64,000 nt of DNA from the NCBI RefSeq assembly GCF_040581485.1, contig NC_090130.1:25893418-25957417 (forward strand), written 5' to 3'. Below are positions 1-13,300 of this stretch, piece by piece. The stretch is from Linepithema humile. Lineage: Eukaryota > Arthropoda > Insecta > Hymenoptera > Formicidae. A program made the position numbers and the translations under genes. Each line of letters starts with the position of its first letter. Position 1 is the first letter of the stretch. The notes beneath the pieces are model-generated. The model searched no databases and had not been told where the DNA came from. It saw only the letters and a program-made list of their open reading frames with translations.

Positions 1-43
1 GACCAGCTTCCAAGGTTGAAGGCCCAGCACGAATACACAGCCG
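1..43 (+). CDS. Possible 3' end of an internal exon of an unidentified gene (partial)
   Basis: The first 43 bases are open in frame 1 (reads DQLPRLKAQHEYTA plus one base) and run into a strong donor, CCG|GTGAGT, at 44. Frame 3 is also open as far as the donor, so the frame is uncertain. I do not recognise the peptide. If the exon is real, its upstream part lies outside the window. Joining it to the first ABCG exon near 10.34 kb would break that gene's frame, so it is more likely part of another gene or a coincidental donor. Confidence 0.25.
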
Positions 44-83
44 GTGAGTCATTGTCACGAAGATCAACAGCAGTTCCTTCTCT

Positions 84-88
<5 letters not shown>

Positions 89-128
<40 letters not shown>
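89..128. repeat. (TC)20 microsatellite
   Basis: An uninterrupted TC dinucleotide run of about 20 units. It lies just downstream of the possible donor at 44, so it would be intronic if that exon is real. Confidence 0.95.
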
Positions 129-132
<4 letters not shown>

Positions 133-3100
133 CTGCGTCTTCGCGACGAGCGGCGCACCGGGTGTTTTGTAATTTTTTTAAATATTCATAAAACGTTTAT
201 CTTGAAATAAAAATTAATTTGATTTGCTTTTCCTACTTGTACTAATAATTAAATGTAGGAGTTGAAACCGCTCTTTTTGGAGTTTGACTCGCTTTATGCT
301 ACGACGAAAGTATTAGAGATTGAAATTTGTATTGTTTATTTGAATATCTTTTTATGTGTTTAAGTTCATAATTGCATGAGATATTTTATTATCTTTGCGT
401 GATGTATTTTTTGTAGTGTAATCTTAAAAAAAAAAACTTCTCCGGCATTTCCTGCTCGGACATTCGTGTGTTTCTACAATTAATTCTTGTACGCATAACA
501 TACGTAACAATCTTAAATTAGGATTTAATTATGACTGATGTATATGTAAATTTTACGAGTACATATTTCGTATGAATGAATCGCGTGTTTACGTTCGCAT
601 ACTTTTTTGATGTAGTAGTATAATTAAGACTTCTTTTTTTGATTGTTATAAGATAACCGTAAGTTGAAATAATGGGTAATATTTCAGTCTCGGTAATTCA
701 TATAACTGTTAAATACATAATATTATTTCATTTTCTGATTTAACATTTCATTACCTGTAATGTAATTTTTTGTCTCGTAATTTAAAATTTAAATCAAAAT
801 TTGATAATTATTACTACTAATTTTGGAGTACATCATGTTTTAAATCACGCTAATTTTGGAAATAATTATTCAGTCAAAATAATATCTATATTAAAAAATA
901 GTATCTTATATTAATATAAAATACTTCTATTATTTTCTCATTACGATTTTTATTATTAAAAACAATTTTGAGCAAGAACAGTGAGTCAAATGTTTGTCCA
1001 AGTTGTTTATTAATTTCATTAATTTTATAAGAAAATTTATATCAGAGTTGTCAGCATCAGAATAAGAAAAATGTAAATTGATGCTAAAAATATATTAATT
1101 TTTTTCTCAAAATTGGAAGGAAAATTCACAATGAGAATTAAAATTTGTGACGCTTTAAAAAGAAATGTTGAAGACGGAAGAATTGTTGGCATGTGATGAG
1201 AGCTTTAGACGCATTTCTAATTATAGTGTGCAGTTCCGATTACGTAATATATGAAAAATGTCGCAGCGATTTTTCAAAATGAGGAGCAATCTATAATTCA
1301 TTGGAATCCGTGAAGCGAATCGGCTGCCTTCGAAAAAGAAATAACGGCGCTGTTAATCACCTGTTGCTTTCACCGTGCTGGCGGATCTTTCTCGTTATGC
1401 AGAATCAGGTTCTCTGTCGTTGAACCGTGAATTAAAAGCTCGCATACCACGCGTTAAACCGTTCCATGCGTATTTTTTTCTCGTGGAAGGAGAATACACG
1501 ACCCACTGACAAACGGTCCTCAAAAATACGACGGCGTAAGACACTTGTGCGCGTATGTTTTTAAATTTCTCTCTCACTTAAACATTCCACAAAGTTACTT
1601 AATTTAATTTAATTTACTGATGAAAAATTAAAAGGAAATATATAAGTTTAAAAAATAAATTTTATTTTTTATTATTTAATTATTATTAAAAAAATTACAA
1701 ATTTCTATTACTAATAAAATTATCTACGAATAATATTTTTCTCGACACTTTAACTTTAAATAAATAATTTTTATTATGGAATAAACTATTTGAATGCAAA
1801 GCGACACGGCTCATTGTGTTACGTTTCACCACATTTTAAACTATAGTAGCATAATGTTTTATTACGTGCATGAAGTCATTACTTCTATTCACGTTACATG
1901 CGAACATAATGTTTTACTTCCCTGAGTGGGCGGATTATTAGTCTATTAGTTCATGAACGCTGAAAGCGATACTGATTTATGTTAAGTAACGGAGATATTA
2001 TACATTGTTCAAGAACTCTCTCTCTTTCGGATTTCTCGAAAAAAAAGTAATAATAATAGGATTTGTTCTAGTAATAATAAGGATAATTTTACTCGAGAAT
2101 TAGCCTCTATTTGGGCAAGAGAAATAAATTGGCCGGAACCACCGGATATCCTTTTTGCCTAGATTTCAGAGTAAAGCTAAAATTTCAATCTTTCCGTAGC
2201 AAAAACTTCGTGGAATGTTATCGCTCTCCTTTCAAGTTTCCAACCTTTGAATTGATTACCTCAGTAATTAAGTATTGCATTAGATTTCCGGTAAGCTAAG
2301 CCATATAATTCTTTCAAACCAGGACTTCGATGTCTATTTATGCCCTTCTCTATATATCTCTGCTCGTGTTTCTCAAGCTCGCATTTCCTTTCATAAATAA
2401 AAAGCAAAAGCGTTCGCTCCGACCCGTTACTTCCTTCGTCGCATTCCATGCAGTTTCCACGTTAGCGAAGCCCTACGGCGGTAATCGCAAAGCGTAAAGG
2501 TGAGGGTTCAATTCTCACTTCGTCAATCCCTTCACTTCGATCGGACACGGCGGATACGTCGAATGCATAATCGTAGTTGCCGTAATTTCGTTACGTGCGC
2601 GACGACAGGCGTCTCCGCGAAATCGCTGAAGTCACGCCGGGAGACTTTAACGAGCGCATAGGAGTGCACTTCGGCACTTCCTCGCGCGATGCTTCGAGTG
2701 ATTTGCAATTTCAATTAGATTCTCCTCCCTTTGCGTCCTCCTCCCCCGTCCACCTTCGCGAGGGAGACGCGGAGGGGGACGGCGACTGCCTCGGCGGAAT
2801 ATTGAAAAACCTAACTGCACTGACCTCACTTATATCCCGCATTCCCCGATGAAATTTTACGATGCGATAGTGCTCATCATCGCTTATAACGAAGCAGTAA
2901 AAGTATTATTATTGATGTTTGACTGCTGCGTAATTTCGTTACAACTCACAATGTGAGTGCTATAATAATATAATTAATGGAGCATTAATAAAAATATTTT
3001 ATGTATCATAGTTATTTAATTACGATAATGCGACGCATTTATTATGTCATTAATGAGTAATTATATACAATTGAATTAATGTTAAGAGGAAATTAGAAGT

Positions 3101-6100
3101 GGCAAGCACGGAACTGCTCTCTTTTTCCGACACCTAAATCGCGGAATTAACGGCGTTTAATTAATCAACGTAATTAGCTAAAAGCGCACACTTCGTTTGA
3201 GATACCTCCGTACGCTATGTGGGTCGCGGGACGATTTTCGGTAGACTTTCCACCGCGATTTCCAACCGCGTTGCGTGTGCGGGTAATTATGGCTGTAACA
3301 CTGTACGATCCAGGCCATGGTGTACTTTATTTAGGTATACGCGTGCACGGTTGACTGGCGTACACATGTAGGTATAGAAATCAGTGCGTGGGATAGTCTC
3401 ACAGTAGAGATTCTAGAGATCATGAAATCGAGATATTGTTTCCGTTTGCTGATGAGAGACTTCTAAATAAACGGAGATCTTTCGCAATTATAGTTTATAA
3501 TTTTCGCTTAAGTTAAATATCGTGAAACGCAAACCGCAGATATAATGGGCGCGAGAAAACGAGAATTGATCCAATTAAGCGAACTAGAAAGATCAAAGCT
3601 GAAAGCTTCATCTTGTTCAAACAAATTATCGTGTTTTTCATGCCGCGGTGCATTTCGAATAAATATTTGCACTTTCGAAATAAATAAATAAAGTTTAGAA
3701 TAAAGTTTAGAAAAACGTTTGTTGTTTTGAAATAAGCCTCGATCGCTTGTTCGCTTCGTCGGCAAGTGCTCTCGTTTTCAACCACTTGCCGACTTCCGAT
3801 TTGCGATGCGAATTTGCGAATCGTCGTAACACAGCGATCGTGCGATTCCGGTGATTTTTCCAGGCATCACGCACGGGATAGACATATACGGCGGGATATT
3901 AGACATCACTTTCCGCCCGCTTTCGACATGCTCAGCTGCGCGCAATCGGCGCATGCAGTTGGGCCCGTTTTTCCGAGCGTATCATCGCCGGCCTTTACGA
4001 ATATCGCCGCGACTATCCGCACTTTCCTTCTCGCGCATATATGCAGCGTGGAGCGGCGATTCAGTTGCACGCACGTGCAAAAGCCCGGCAAAAAGCGACG
4101 GCGGCGACGGACGCGAGCGGCGTTTAATGGTGAATACATACCGCGAAATCGCACGGTCGTCGCTCGATACAACTGTTGCAGAAACGGGATATGCAAATGA
4201 ACAGTTAACCGGGCCCGGCGAGAGGCGGTTATCGGCCGCCGCAAAAATCACCGTGTTACGCAAATTGAAAAGGACGTAGGTACGTCGCGATACAGTTTTA
4301 CCGGTTACCGCGCCGAAGTAACTGTAGGCGCGATTATCTAAATATCGTATCGCGTTCGAGATGCGATGTGACAACTCGAGAAAAACTGGTCTGCACATTC
4401 GCGAGCCTGCGTGTCCGGAAAAAAAAAACATTGCGGCACGTGTATTAAACGTACATAAGAACATCAAAAGCTTTCATTTTTTTAGCTTTAATTATCTTAG
4501 AATATTCTAGAATTCACGCTTCTAAGTTCAAACAGAAATGACAGTCGAGAGAAAATGTTAAGAATTATTTTTCCACCATGATTTTTCTCGCAAAAGCTCT
4601 AAATTTTCCGAAGAACAAGCTTTCCTAAGTTAAGTGTCAATGTAATAAAGTTAAATGTGCGCACATCGTACGCTTCTTGGAAGCAACGTGAAACGCGAGA
4701 TGAATTATGGAATATATCTCTTACCATCTCATTTTCCGAGACATCCTTTATGAAAGGTGTTAACCAAGTCCACAATGTCTCCCATTCGCAACCGCGTGGG
4801 TTAATCATTCCACGCACGATCGTGAGACCAAGGCACGGAATTACTTAGATGTGCAGCGAGAACCGCGTCCATTGTCATTGCAGGCGATGGCGCGACGTGA
4901 CGGTGATTACAAACCCTCGGGTCTTTTCTCCTTTCGCATGCGGGTAGGATAAGTGGAGTTGCGCTCACGTACGGATGACCTATCGGTCGCTTATGACACG
5001 GAGACCCAGGCGAATCTAAACCCGCGACCTCGACTGACCCGTGCCACATCCAGAAATCCTCTTCCGCGGACTCTGACTCAAAGAGACGCACAGGTTCTTA
5101 TTGAATTCTTCTTAGTTTCTTTTTTTTTATATCTGTAAGTCAGACATGCGTTTTATTATGTATCACGTTTTTGCTGTGTAAAAAAATTTATAACCAAGAT
5201 GATTACTTCGTGTAAAATTCCAGCAAAAATGATTCCTTTATTCAGATATTTGCTTATATTTCATCAGACTTTGATTGATCATAATTTCTACTATTCGAGT
5301 TTTATCATTTTAAGTTACTTAATACTCTGACGGTAGGCTTCGGCGAATCTTCGAAATAATCAGCTATGCGATTAAGGTTGAGCTTCTGCTGTATAATGTG
5401 GACCGTTAATGCGCCGTTACTTCTTTTCAGCTAAAAGTGTTCAGCTGTTTGCGTGCGCTTGTAGAAGTTTCATAGCGATGATCCATTGATCGATGACTTC
5501 ACCGATGAGCCCGCGTTACATCGCGATCCTATGAGACAATGGCATTGCAGAAGATATCTATTTTTACATATGCGTGTTCAAGTTAACGCACATATCATCG
5601 CGTGATATAACATACTAATTGTAATATTGCTAAGGAAAATTCTGCAACAGTCAGCAACTTTAAATTTGCTTAAGTCGAGTTTAGAACCTGCTTTAGAATC
5701 TACAACTCACGATCAAATTCGAAATAGACATCCGCTTATAATATTACGTAATAAAAAACATTTGAAAGATCAAAAAGACTCGCACGAAATATCTACATAT
5801 ACTGTTATATGTTTTGTACACGTTTGTATATTAATTTTCTCAATTTTCTGTATTAAGCACAATTATAAACAGAATTCTATTTTGTTCTTTCGACGATCGA
5901 AATTGAAGTGGCAAATATTAATCGTATTTCCGATATAATAATTCACTTCCGCTTTTACGAAAAGAGACTGCCACATATGAAAAAATGTCTTAATCTGCAG
6001 TTTCGTATGACTGGTGCACGATTTCCATCTTGTTGATTCTCACGAGCGAGCATAGCGTGAACATTCTTGTACTTGAGCCAGCTCAGTTTCATACAAGGGA

Positions 6101-9100
6101 CTCGCTGATGAGTCACTTCTAACGGGAAATTCCTGGACGGGGGAAAAAAATGTCATTCCGTCAGCATCTGTTCGCTAGAAATGTACCGCACGTATCATCC
6201 AGAATGTTGCGGCGAACTGTTCGCGTTAAAGCAGATTATGTAATTCTGCGCATTCCATTTCGACATGTAAATGTAACATATGGTTGACTGGCGATATTAA
6301 GCCGTCACAATAAGTATGGCACACAAAGAAGTAGAATTGTACAAATGATTTATGTAATATACTTGATCGGCAATAGATGTTAAGCGTTTCCATCGTAAAA
6401 GATTGCATAAAATCTGTTTTCAAGACGGAGTCTTGCAAATTTGAATTTCATTCTTCAAATTTCTAAACACACAAGAAATTTGCAATAACTAATTTTAACA
6501 GAAAATGCGATTCTATCGTACAAAAGTATTTCTGACAGTGAACCGTCATAAAGTCCAATAAACACTTGATTCGCTGGACACCCGATACGTTTTCGTGCTC
6601 GCGTGGAACTCGGAAACATGAACGCATACCACGAACTTGACACGTGAAGACGAATTAAAAGCTGTTGTTGCATCGCGCAGCGATGAAGCAGATGGTTTAT
6701 GCGCTTCTTGTCGCGCTTCGCAAGTAGCTTCGAAATAATCGACTTGGGATATCGCTCGATTTGCATCACGGTCGAGAAATAAATGTGCGAGATTTCCACT
6801 GGCAGATAGGGCGAGGCGCCTTTAATTAATTTCGTTTTTCGATATATGCCCCCTGATAATCTGATACATATAAGCAGTCGAGTGAAGTATATAAAATATC
6901 TTCGAGCACACGTTCGCTTTGAAATTTATGAAGGCGATACGCAGAATCCAATCCGACTGGCTCGAGTATGATGGAATTCGTTAATTAGTTTCTGAAATTA
7001 ACAACGTCGACTTTTATTTTAATTGAAATTGTTTTCTTATATAGTGTACGCGTCATTTCTATTTAAACTTCTGAATTCATTAGCAGAACAATTTCTTCAA
7101 ATTTTCTTTTCTCGTTGATTAAACGATTGAAGTTGTTAATCATTTTATCATAAACGTTTATATTCGCGCCTCTTTTTAATAGCAACGGTATGCGAATAGT
7201 GTCACTATTCTGTTACTCGGTACGGAACGGATTTCGCACAAAGTGTCGAAGTTACAACGTGTTCGCGAAAAGCCATTAAAAGCCACCGTGTGGCAATGGC
7301 AATGAAACAGGTGCTACGTGCGCGTTTTTAGATTGCGAGCACCACCGTTAAATGAGATGGATGCTGTTCGCTTCCTTCGAGACAGGCATTACACGTGTCC
7401 CCGCACGCAAACGTGATATTTATCCATATGTGAGAGCGCCTTCGTGGCGCTGCAGCTCCGGCGCGAGCGTGTCTAATAACAGTGATGAGTTTCAGATAGC
7501 TATTTATCAGAACATGACTATATCGACGCACTGCAACGCGGTAACCGAGAACTGTGCTTGGATAAGATTATAGTGAATAAACAAAAAAATGTATTAGAGA
7601 TAAGTTCCGTGAAATAATGAAGTAGAAAATAAAGTAAGAATACACAATCAAATAACATCTTGCACAAAGTCGAAAGTTATAACGCGATCAGAGAAAATAG
7701 GAATTTGTTTGTAATTTTATGTAATAGTAAACAATATACACAAATCATATTGATACAGATTTTGTACATGTATATATGCACGGAATCAATAATATTTTAA
7801 TACATAAAGTTGCATAAAATTTTGACAATTAGAGATGGACACATCTAAGTATTGAAATTGTCAAAACTTGATTCGATTTTACTTGTTAAAAATATCATTG
7901 ATTCTCGATGTGTGCATTGATTCTTCATATGATTTATGCATTACACGACACGACACATAAAATTATAAATAGAATTTTATCTCGACGTCTGTTACGTATC
8001 ATAGACCATTTGAAGTGGACTTTGCGCGTTCAGAGATATGACAAATTAAACATGCAAGAGACCTTGGGCAAGAGAAAGTCCATAATATAATAACTATCGT
8101 CTAGCGAGCTATCGTTCGCCCACGCACGAGATTACGCAAGAAAACGAATGATTATTACGAGTTTTATAGCTCGTGAGAGTAACGAATTCAGAATACCGGT
8201 TGAAGAAAAGGGATATGAAAATCAGAATTCATCGGTTTCTTGATTATGTAGAGTTTGCTCTGCTACCGACATTTCGCCGAGCTGTTTCTCATAATTGCGT
8301 CATTAAACGTACTGTTATACGCGATATTACCATGTTAATTTCCGGCATACACGTCAATTACTGTATCTATTTGTACCGTGGTTTTTGTCACGACAGACCA
8401 ATCGGCTTACTGCGTGAAGCTCAAATGAATGTTCGTGCATACAAAGTGCTTTTTAAGCCTTCCGTGACTAAAGTGCATATTTTTTGCACATGGATTGTAC
8501 TTTGGAAATAGGATATATATTAAACGAGTATTTTTACCGTCTCTTTTTTAATCTCTGAGAAGTATCTGAGATATTCTGAAATATGTGAAATATACTAGAT
8601 TTATTAAACTTTGAATCAGATAAAATTGTAAGTGGAAAACGCTGGTCACGAAAGGGTTAAAGTACATATTTTAATTGCCTGAAAATTAAATCGTTCAATC
8701 TGTTAAAATTTAGTTGGAAATATATTTTGGCAACTAAATTATAAGAAGAAATTAAGCAAGAATTATATAAACGTACAAATCGTCGATATGAAAGGCGTGA
8801 TAATTTCGATATTTATAGATACTTAATGATATACCGGTAGAGATAAGTGTATGCCGGAACTATATGGCGTGCAGCGGTAGAAATGCATTCTCCGCAGTCT
8901 GAACGTTCCGTCCTTTATGGACGATCGGGCACGGGTAAGAACAATTTGCTACATCGCGATAAAATTCGACGAGGCCGTCCTCCTTTGTTCGCCAACGGCC
9001 GGGAACTCCGCGGCTGATATATATTACCTTCGGTTTTCTATCGGTGGGAAGAGAAGCTGGAAGGTTCAGAGAGGAGCGCGCACATCTTTTGCTGAAAAAG

Positions 9101-10323
9101 AGTCGTATCTGAATTTTTAAGGGAAGGAATATCGCGCTTTTTTCTCGCGCAAAATTGCTACGCTGCGAAAGAGAAGGAATGACGTTGAAACGTTTCCGAA
9201 TAATGGATATTATGAAGAGATACATCAGAATAATAAAATTAGAGAGAGATACATACAGAATAATAAAATTTAGTTTTTTTCCAACAGGCGCTGTTATCGT
9301 GAAACTTTATCAGAGAATCTTTTTTTTTATTTATTTAATACCGTATTCTGGATCGCAGAAGAATCTCTTTCCCGCTTTTGGATTCTCTCGCCGTTTAAGC
9401 GACACAGGCATAAATTTGTCATGAAATCGCGATGACGGATGCGGCCGTACTCGGACACGGTGTATAAACGCTGAGAACCATGCCGCCGGCATTCCGAGGA
9501 GCCGCGCGAATAATCGGCGAGCCTTTGAAATTGCTTCAGCACTATGTTCGCGAGTCCAATCGCCGGCTGCGAGCGCGTACTCTCTCGTAGGACTTTCCAG
9601 GACGGTACACGCGGCGGGATACACGCGGGAGAAATTCCTTCTCATACACGGGGAGGCTTTAATAACAGCCTCCCAAGTCGCGTTGCGCAATAAATCTGGT
9701 CGCGCGCGGATATCCTCGCGGACGCAATGACGATAAATTCATATGGAGCGTCAAATGGTTTTCCACACGAAGAAGCTTTCGCGAGCGCTCTTCTCTCTCT
9801 CGTAAAATTCTCGTCGGGTGATTTAATTTATTTTTTTTAATATATACTGGATAATTTAGGGCACGGTTGTTTCTTGGAAAAATAATATTAGAATTTTTAT
9901 CTGATTATTTTTTTAGAATAGGAATATTTTTCTGCAGCTAAATTTTCTCTCTCTCTCTGTTTATATCGCAATATTAAAATATTATCAGCTAGTCAATAAA
10001 GTTCGTGCAGTTTATGTGAAGCAGCAAAACCGCACAAACTTTGTTAGTTAGCGAATAATATTTTTATGTTATATCATAATATAATATTTTATGTACACTG
10101 AAATAATATCAATCCAATTTTTCAAATACACATACTAATATTTTCATCTGAAAATTAAAAAAAAAATGACAAATAAGACACTTAAGTCGGTTCGATGAGA
10201 AGAAAAAAGATTTCCTTTCGCTTACTTTCCTTTTCGGCGTTACTAAAGCGCCGTAATTAAAATAAAACGAGACACATTTTACGTTTCTTGGATTAATTCG
10301 ATGGAATTTAACCGGTCAGCTTT
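129..10323. other. No gene recognised (10 kb upstream of the ABCG gene)
   Basis: Mostly AT-rich DNA with GC-rich patches at about 2.45-2.85, 3.2-3.4, 3.77-4.45, 4.8-5.1, 8.9-9.1 and 9.4-9.75 kb. The patches carry short open frames on both strands that overlap each other (for example 3766-4467). None shows a recognisable domain or a consistent exon structure, so I treat them as chance frames in CpG-rich DNA. Noncoding first exons or enhancers of the ABCG gene could lie here but cannot be identified from sequence alone. Confidence 0.5.
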
Positions 10324-13300
10324 ATGATCTCTGCGCAGTCACCGGAAAATATGGGCTCGGAAGCCTGGGAGCTGGAGAGGAGGTACTCGGTGCCGGGAGC
10401 TCTGGACACCAGGGGACTGGAGCCGCCGGCCAGCGAGGATCTACACGCATGGTCGATTTACAGGTGAACACTTGTACTTAAAATGGAAGTGTGTAATCCG
10501 CGTATCCCGACTCCGCACACCGTGCAATCGAAGCCTCACTGGAGGCGGAACACCAAAGTGAATGTCCAGTAATCTTTTTTGTTAATCGCTATAAAAGGAA
10601 TCGGTCGAGCGTGTTCATTTATAACGTGCTGTATCTATATACTTCGATTCTTAATCTTCGATTAAGTCTTAAAAATATTGAAAATTAATGTATATTACGC
10701 GTTCTTTATACCGATCTTTAATAAACGGGGAGAAATATCTGATGCCTTATTATTTTTGTTTATATTTTTCAATTTTATGAGAAGTATATTTGATCGCTGC
10801 GCTTTGGATTTTAATTAAAATATTTCTCCTTTATTTTGAAAATATCGAGGTTCAGAAGGATAGCAATAATTCCTTAATAAACGTGCAAAATGTAGCATTT
10901 CCGCGATCTGACAGGCAAAATCTGAACTCCGACTTTACGGACTCTGCACTCGGCTCCGCCGAGAAATCGCCGCTGCCCTACGGAAACTTCCAGCTCCGCG
11001 ACTCCACGGTGCAGAGCATATTGCGGCATCCGCGATACGGGCCCAAAAGCCCGCTCGCCAACAACTCCTACACGTATTTGAAGTTTGGTCTACCGCGGGT
11101 TCTGCCACCCAGCTCGCGGAATCGCGACGGTTCCAGCGGCTACGACTCCAGCGAGGAAGGACGACGCGTGTCGCACGCAGGTAAGTTCTTCGCAAGCATT
11201 GATTTAACGTTACTTACGTACGATTACCTGATAATGATAGCATGGAAATGATGATGGATGGCGTGGATCTGCTCTTGTATTACTTGTAAATTTCCGCTTC
11301 AAATACAGTTGCTCCGGTGCATACGACTTCGATTATGCGTTCAGCCAGGAGCGATCCGGACTTCAGGCATGTTCATGCTGTCCCGAGAGAGCACGTGCAC
11401 TCTCAATTGACCATCGCGAGAGACCATCCGAGACTGCGGAGTGCCAGCGAGGCCAATCTTCTGCAGAGCGCAATCAGGACAAATCGACGACACAGTATCG
11501 CACCGATCGATCCTGGATACATAGCACATGGTGAGTAAATTTTGGTTATATTTTTTAGATATTCTTAATATTTATTAATGATAATATTTAGCTCTCATAC
11601 TTGATGCAAAATATTTAAGCACTTTGAATCCGTATATGTGACAGAAAAATATCTTAATTAAAATGTATCATTTAATTAATTGAAAACATTGTATAAGAAA
11701 GTATATTATTAATAATTAAAACTATTCTTTTGTTACAAATTTGAAATTGATATTTCGACGAAGATTTTATGAAAGCTCATCGTTTGTTGAACTATTTAAT
11801 TTTTTTAATAAAAATAAAAATAACTTTTTGATATCTCTTTTCGAATTTTTGGATTTTTGAATGAAAGAACATTCGGTAGATCGAAGATTACCGAAGAGAT
11901 ATCGCATAAAATGTATAATTATTTCACAGGGCACGGTATGATGGGACCGGAAGGTTTCGCGCTGCCGCTAAGACCCGTGCCATGCCTGCAGCACCCTCAC
12001 TTGCAGCTGCGAGGAGTAGAGGCTTCAGGCTCGGACGGATTGCCGCTTCTTCGCGGCATCACCCTCGAGGCCGGCGCCGCCGAGGTGCTCGCCGTTATGT
12101 CGACTACCGAGAGGGAAGGCACGCAGATCGTCGAGACCATTGCGGGCAGAAGGCGTATAAAGAGAGGCGATATTCTGCTCAATGGAAGATCCGTATCGGC
12201 GCGTACTCTGAGGTACTTTCTAATGTTCTTCCTGCACGTGCGCTTTTTTGTAGCAAGGCAACGAAGTACTATAGGCGCGTTGCATAATTACGAAGCGCAA
12301 TACACCGACATTTATTAGAATGGTGTGTAATAAAAGTGAAATTGAGATAAGGAGAATCTTTCGTATTATTTTTTTTTTGTACGCTTCGCAGTCGTGCAGT
12401 GAAACAGACTTATTTTTAATATTCGAAATACTAAAATAAATGGTTCAAATATCAGAAAATAGAACGAAAAATCGTTGAATTATTTGCGAAGTATTGCGAA
12501 TCGTTCAGATATTGCGAAGAAGTTATCGTTGAAAATTAAGCGTGAAGCAACAATGGCGATAATTAAAGTGACGATTGAAGCGGTAATTGAATAATGAGTT
12601 ACCGCTTGGTGTTCAACTTATTATTCAAACTACATGAAAATGTGCATGCTAATACACCCGCTAGTTACAGCCCGCTAGTTACAGCTTGCTAGTTATAACC
12701 TGTTTCGCTTATGACGGTTACCGTTAGCCGCGGTTAACTAAACCCTCTCTGTCTGGATCATAGCCAGTTCTATGATTCAGAAAGAAACGAACAATCCAGT
12801 CAATCAAATTGCATAGCTAACTTACATTAATAAAGCCGGCAATTTATTTTTCAATTATGTTTATTTTTGGAAACCAAGAATTAACGAAAGCATTTCTGTA
12901 TCTTATTTAAAAAGTTTCAATTAAATTTGAAAATTTTATTTTAAAATTTAACAAAAGTTTTGTTAAAAATTTAGTGACAATTTTGTTGTTAGAGATAATA
13001 AAATCTGCAGAGCAAATAAAACGCTTTATAAAGTGACGTTCGAAAAGCTTTTAATTAATCTCGTGATCACAGATCACGCGTCGCTTACCTGCCAACGGAG
13101 AGTGGCCTGAGTCCCGGGCTTACGGCTCAGCAGACTCTCAGTTTCTACATGCTGCTGAGAGGCGGCAATAATACCACCACGCTCGAGGCCGAGGCAATCC
13201 TGCACGAGCTCGGTCTGGAGGCGACCAAGCACTGTCTGGTGAACACCCTGACGACGTCCGAGGCCCGACGATTGGCGCTCGCCTGTCGATTGCTTCAGGA

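Noticed and set aside
2457..2529. tRNA-like B-box (GGTTCAATTCT) with a possible A-box about 42 bases upstream
   Set aside because: The T-arm pairs poorly in the required register and the would-be acceptor stem ends do not pair, so a tRNA gene is not supported; a decayed tRNA-derived SINE is possible but unproven.
3766..4467. Overlapping open frames of 112-161 codons on both strands
   Set aside because: All lie in one CpG-rich patch, overlap one another in several frames, lack domains and do not join into an exon chain.
8860..9690. Open frames of 119-121 codons on the minus strand upstream of ABCG8
   Set aside because: Basic, repetitive composition from GC-rich DNA with no domain or splice structure; judged chance frames.
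12656..12702. Short direct repeat GCTAGTTACAGC in three partial copies in ABCG8 intron 4
   Set aside because: Too short and few to be more than local slippage; no CRISPR-like spacing, and a CRISPR array is not expected in an insect genome.
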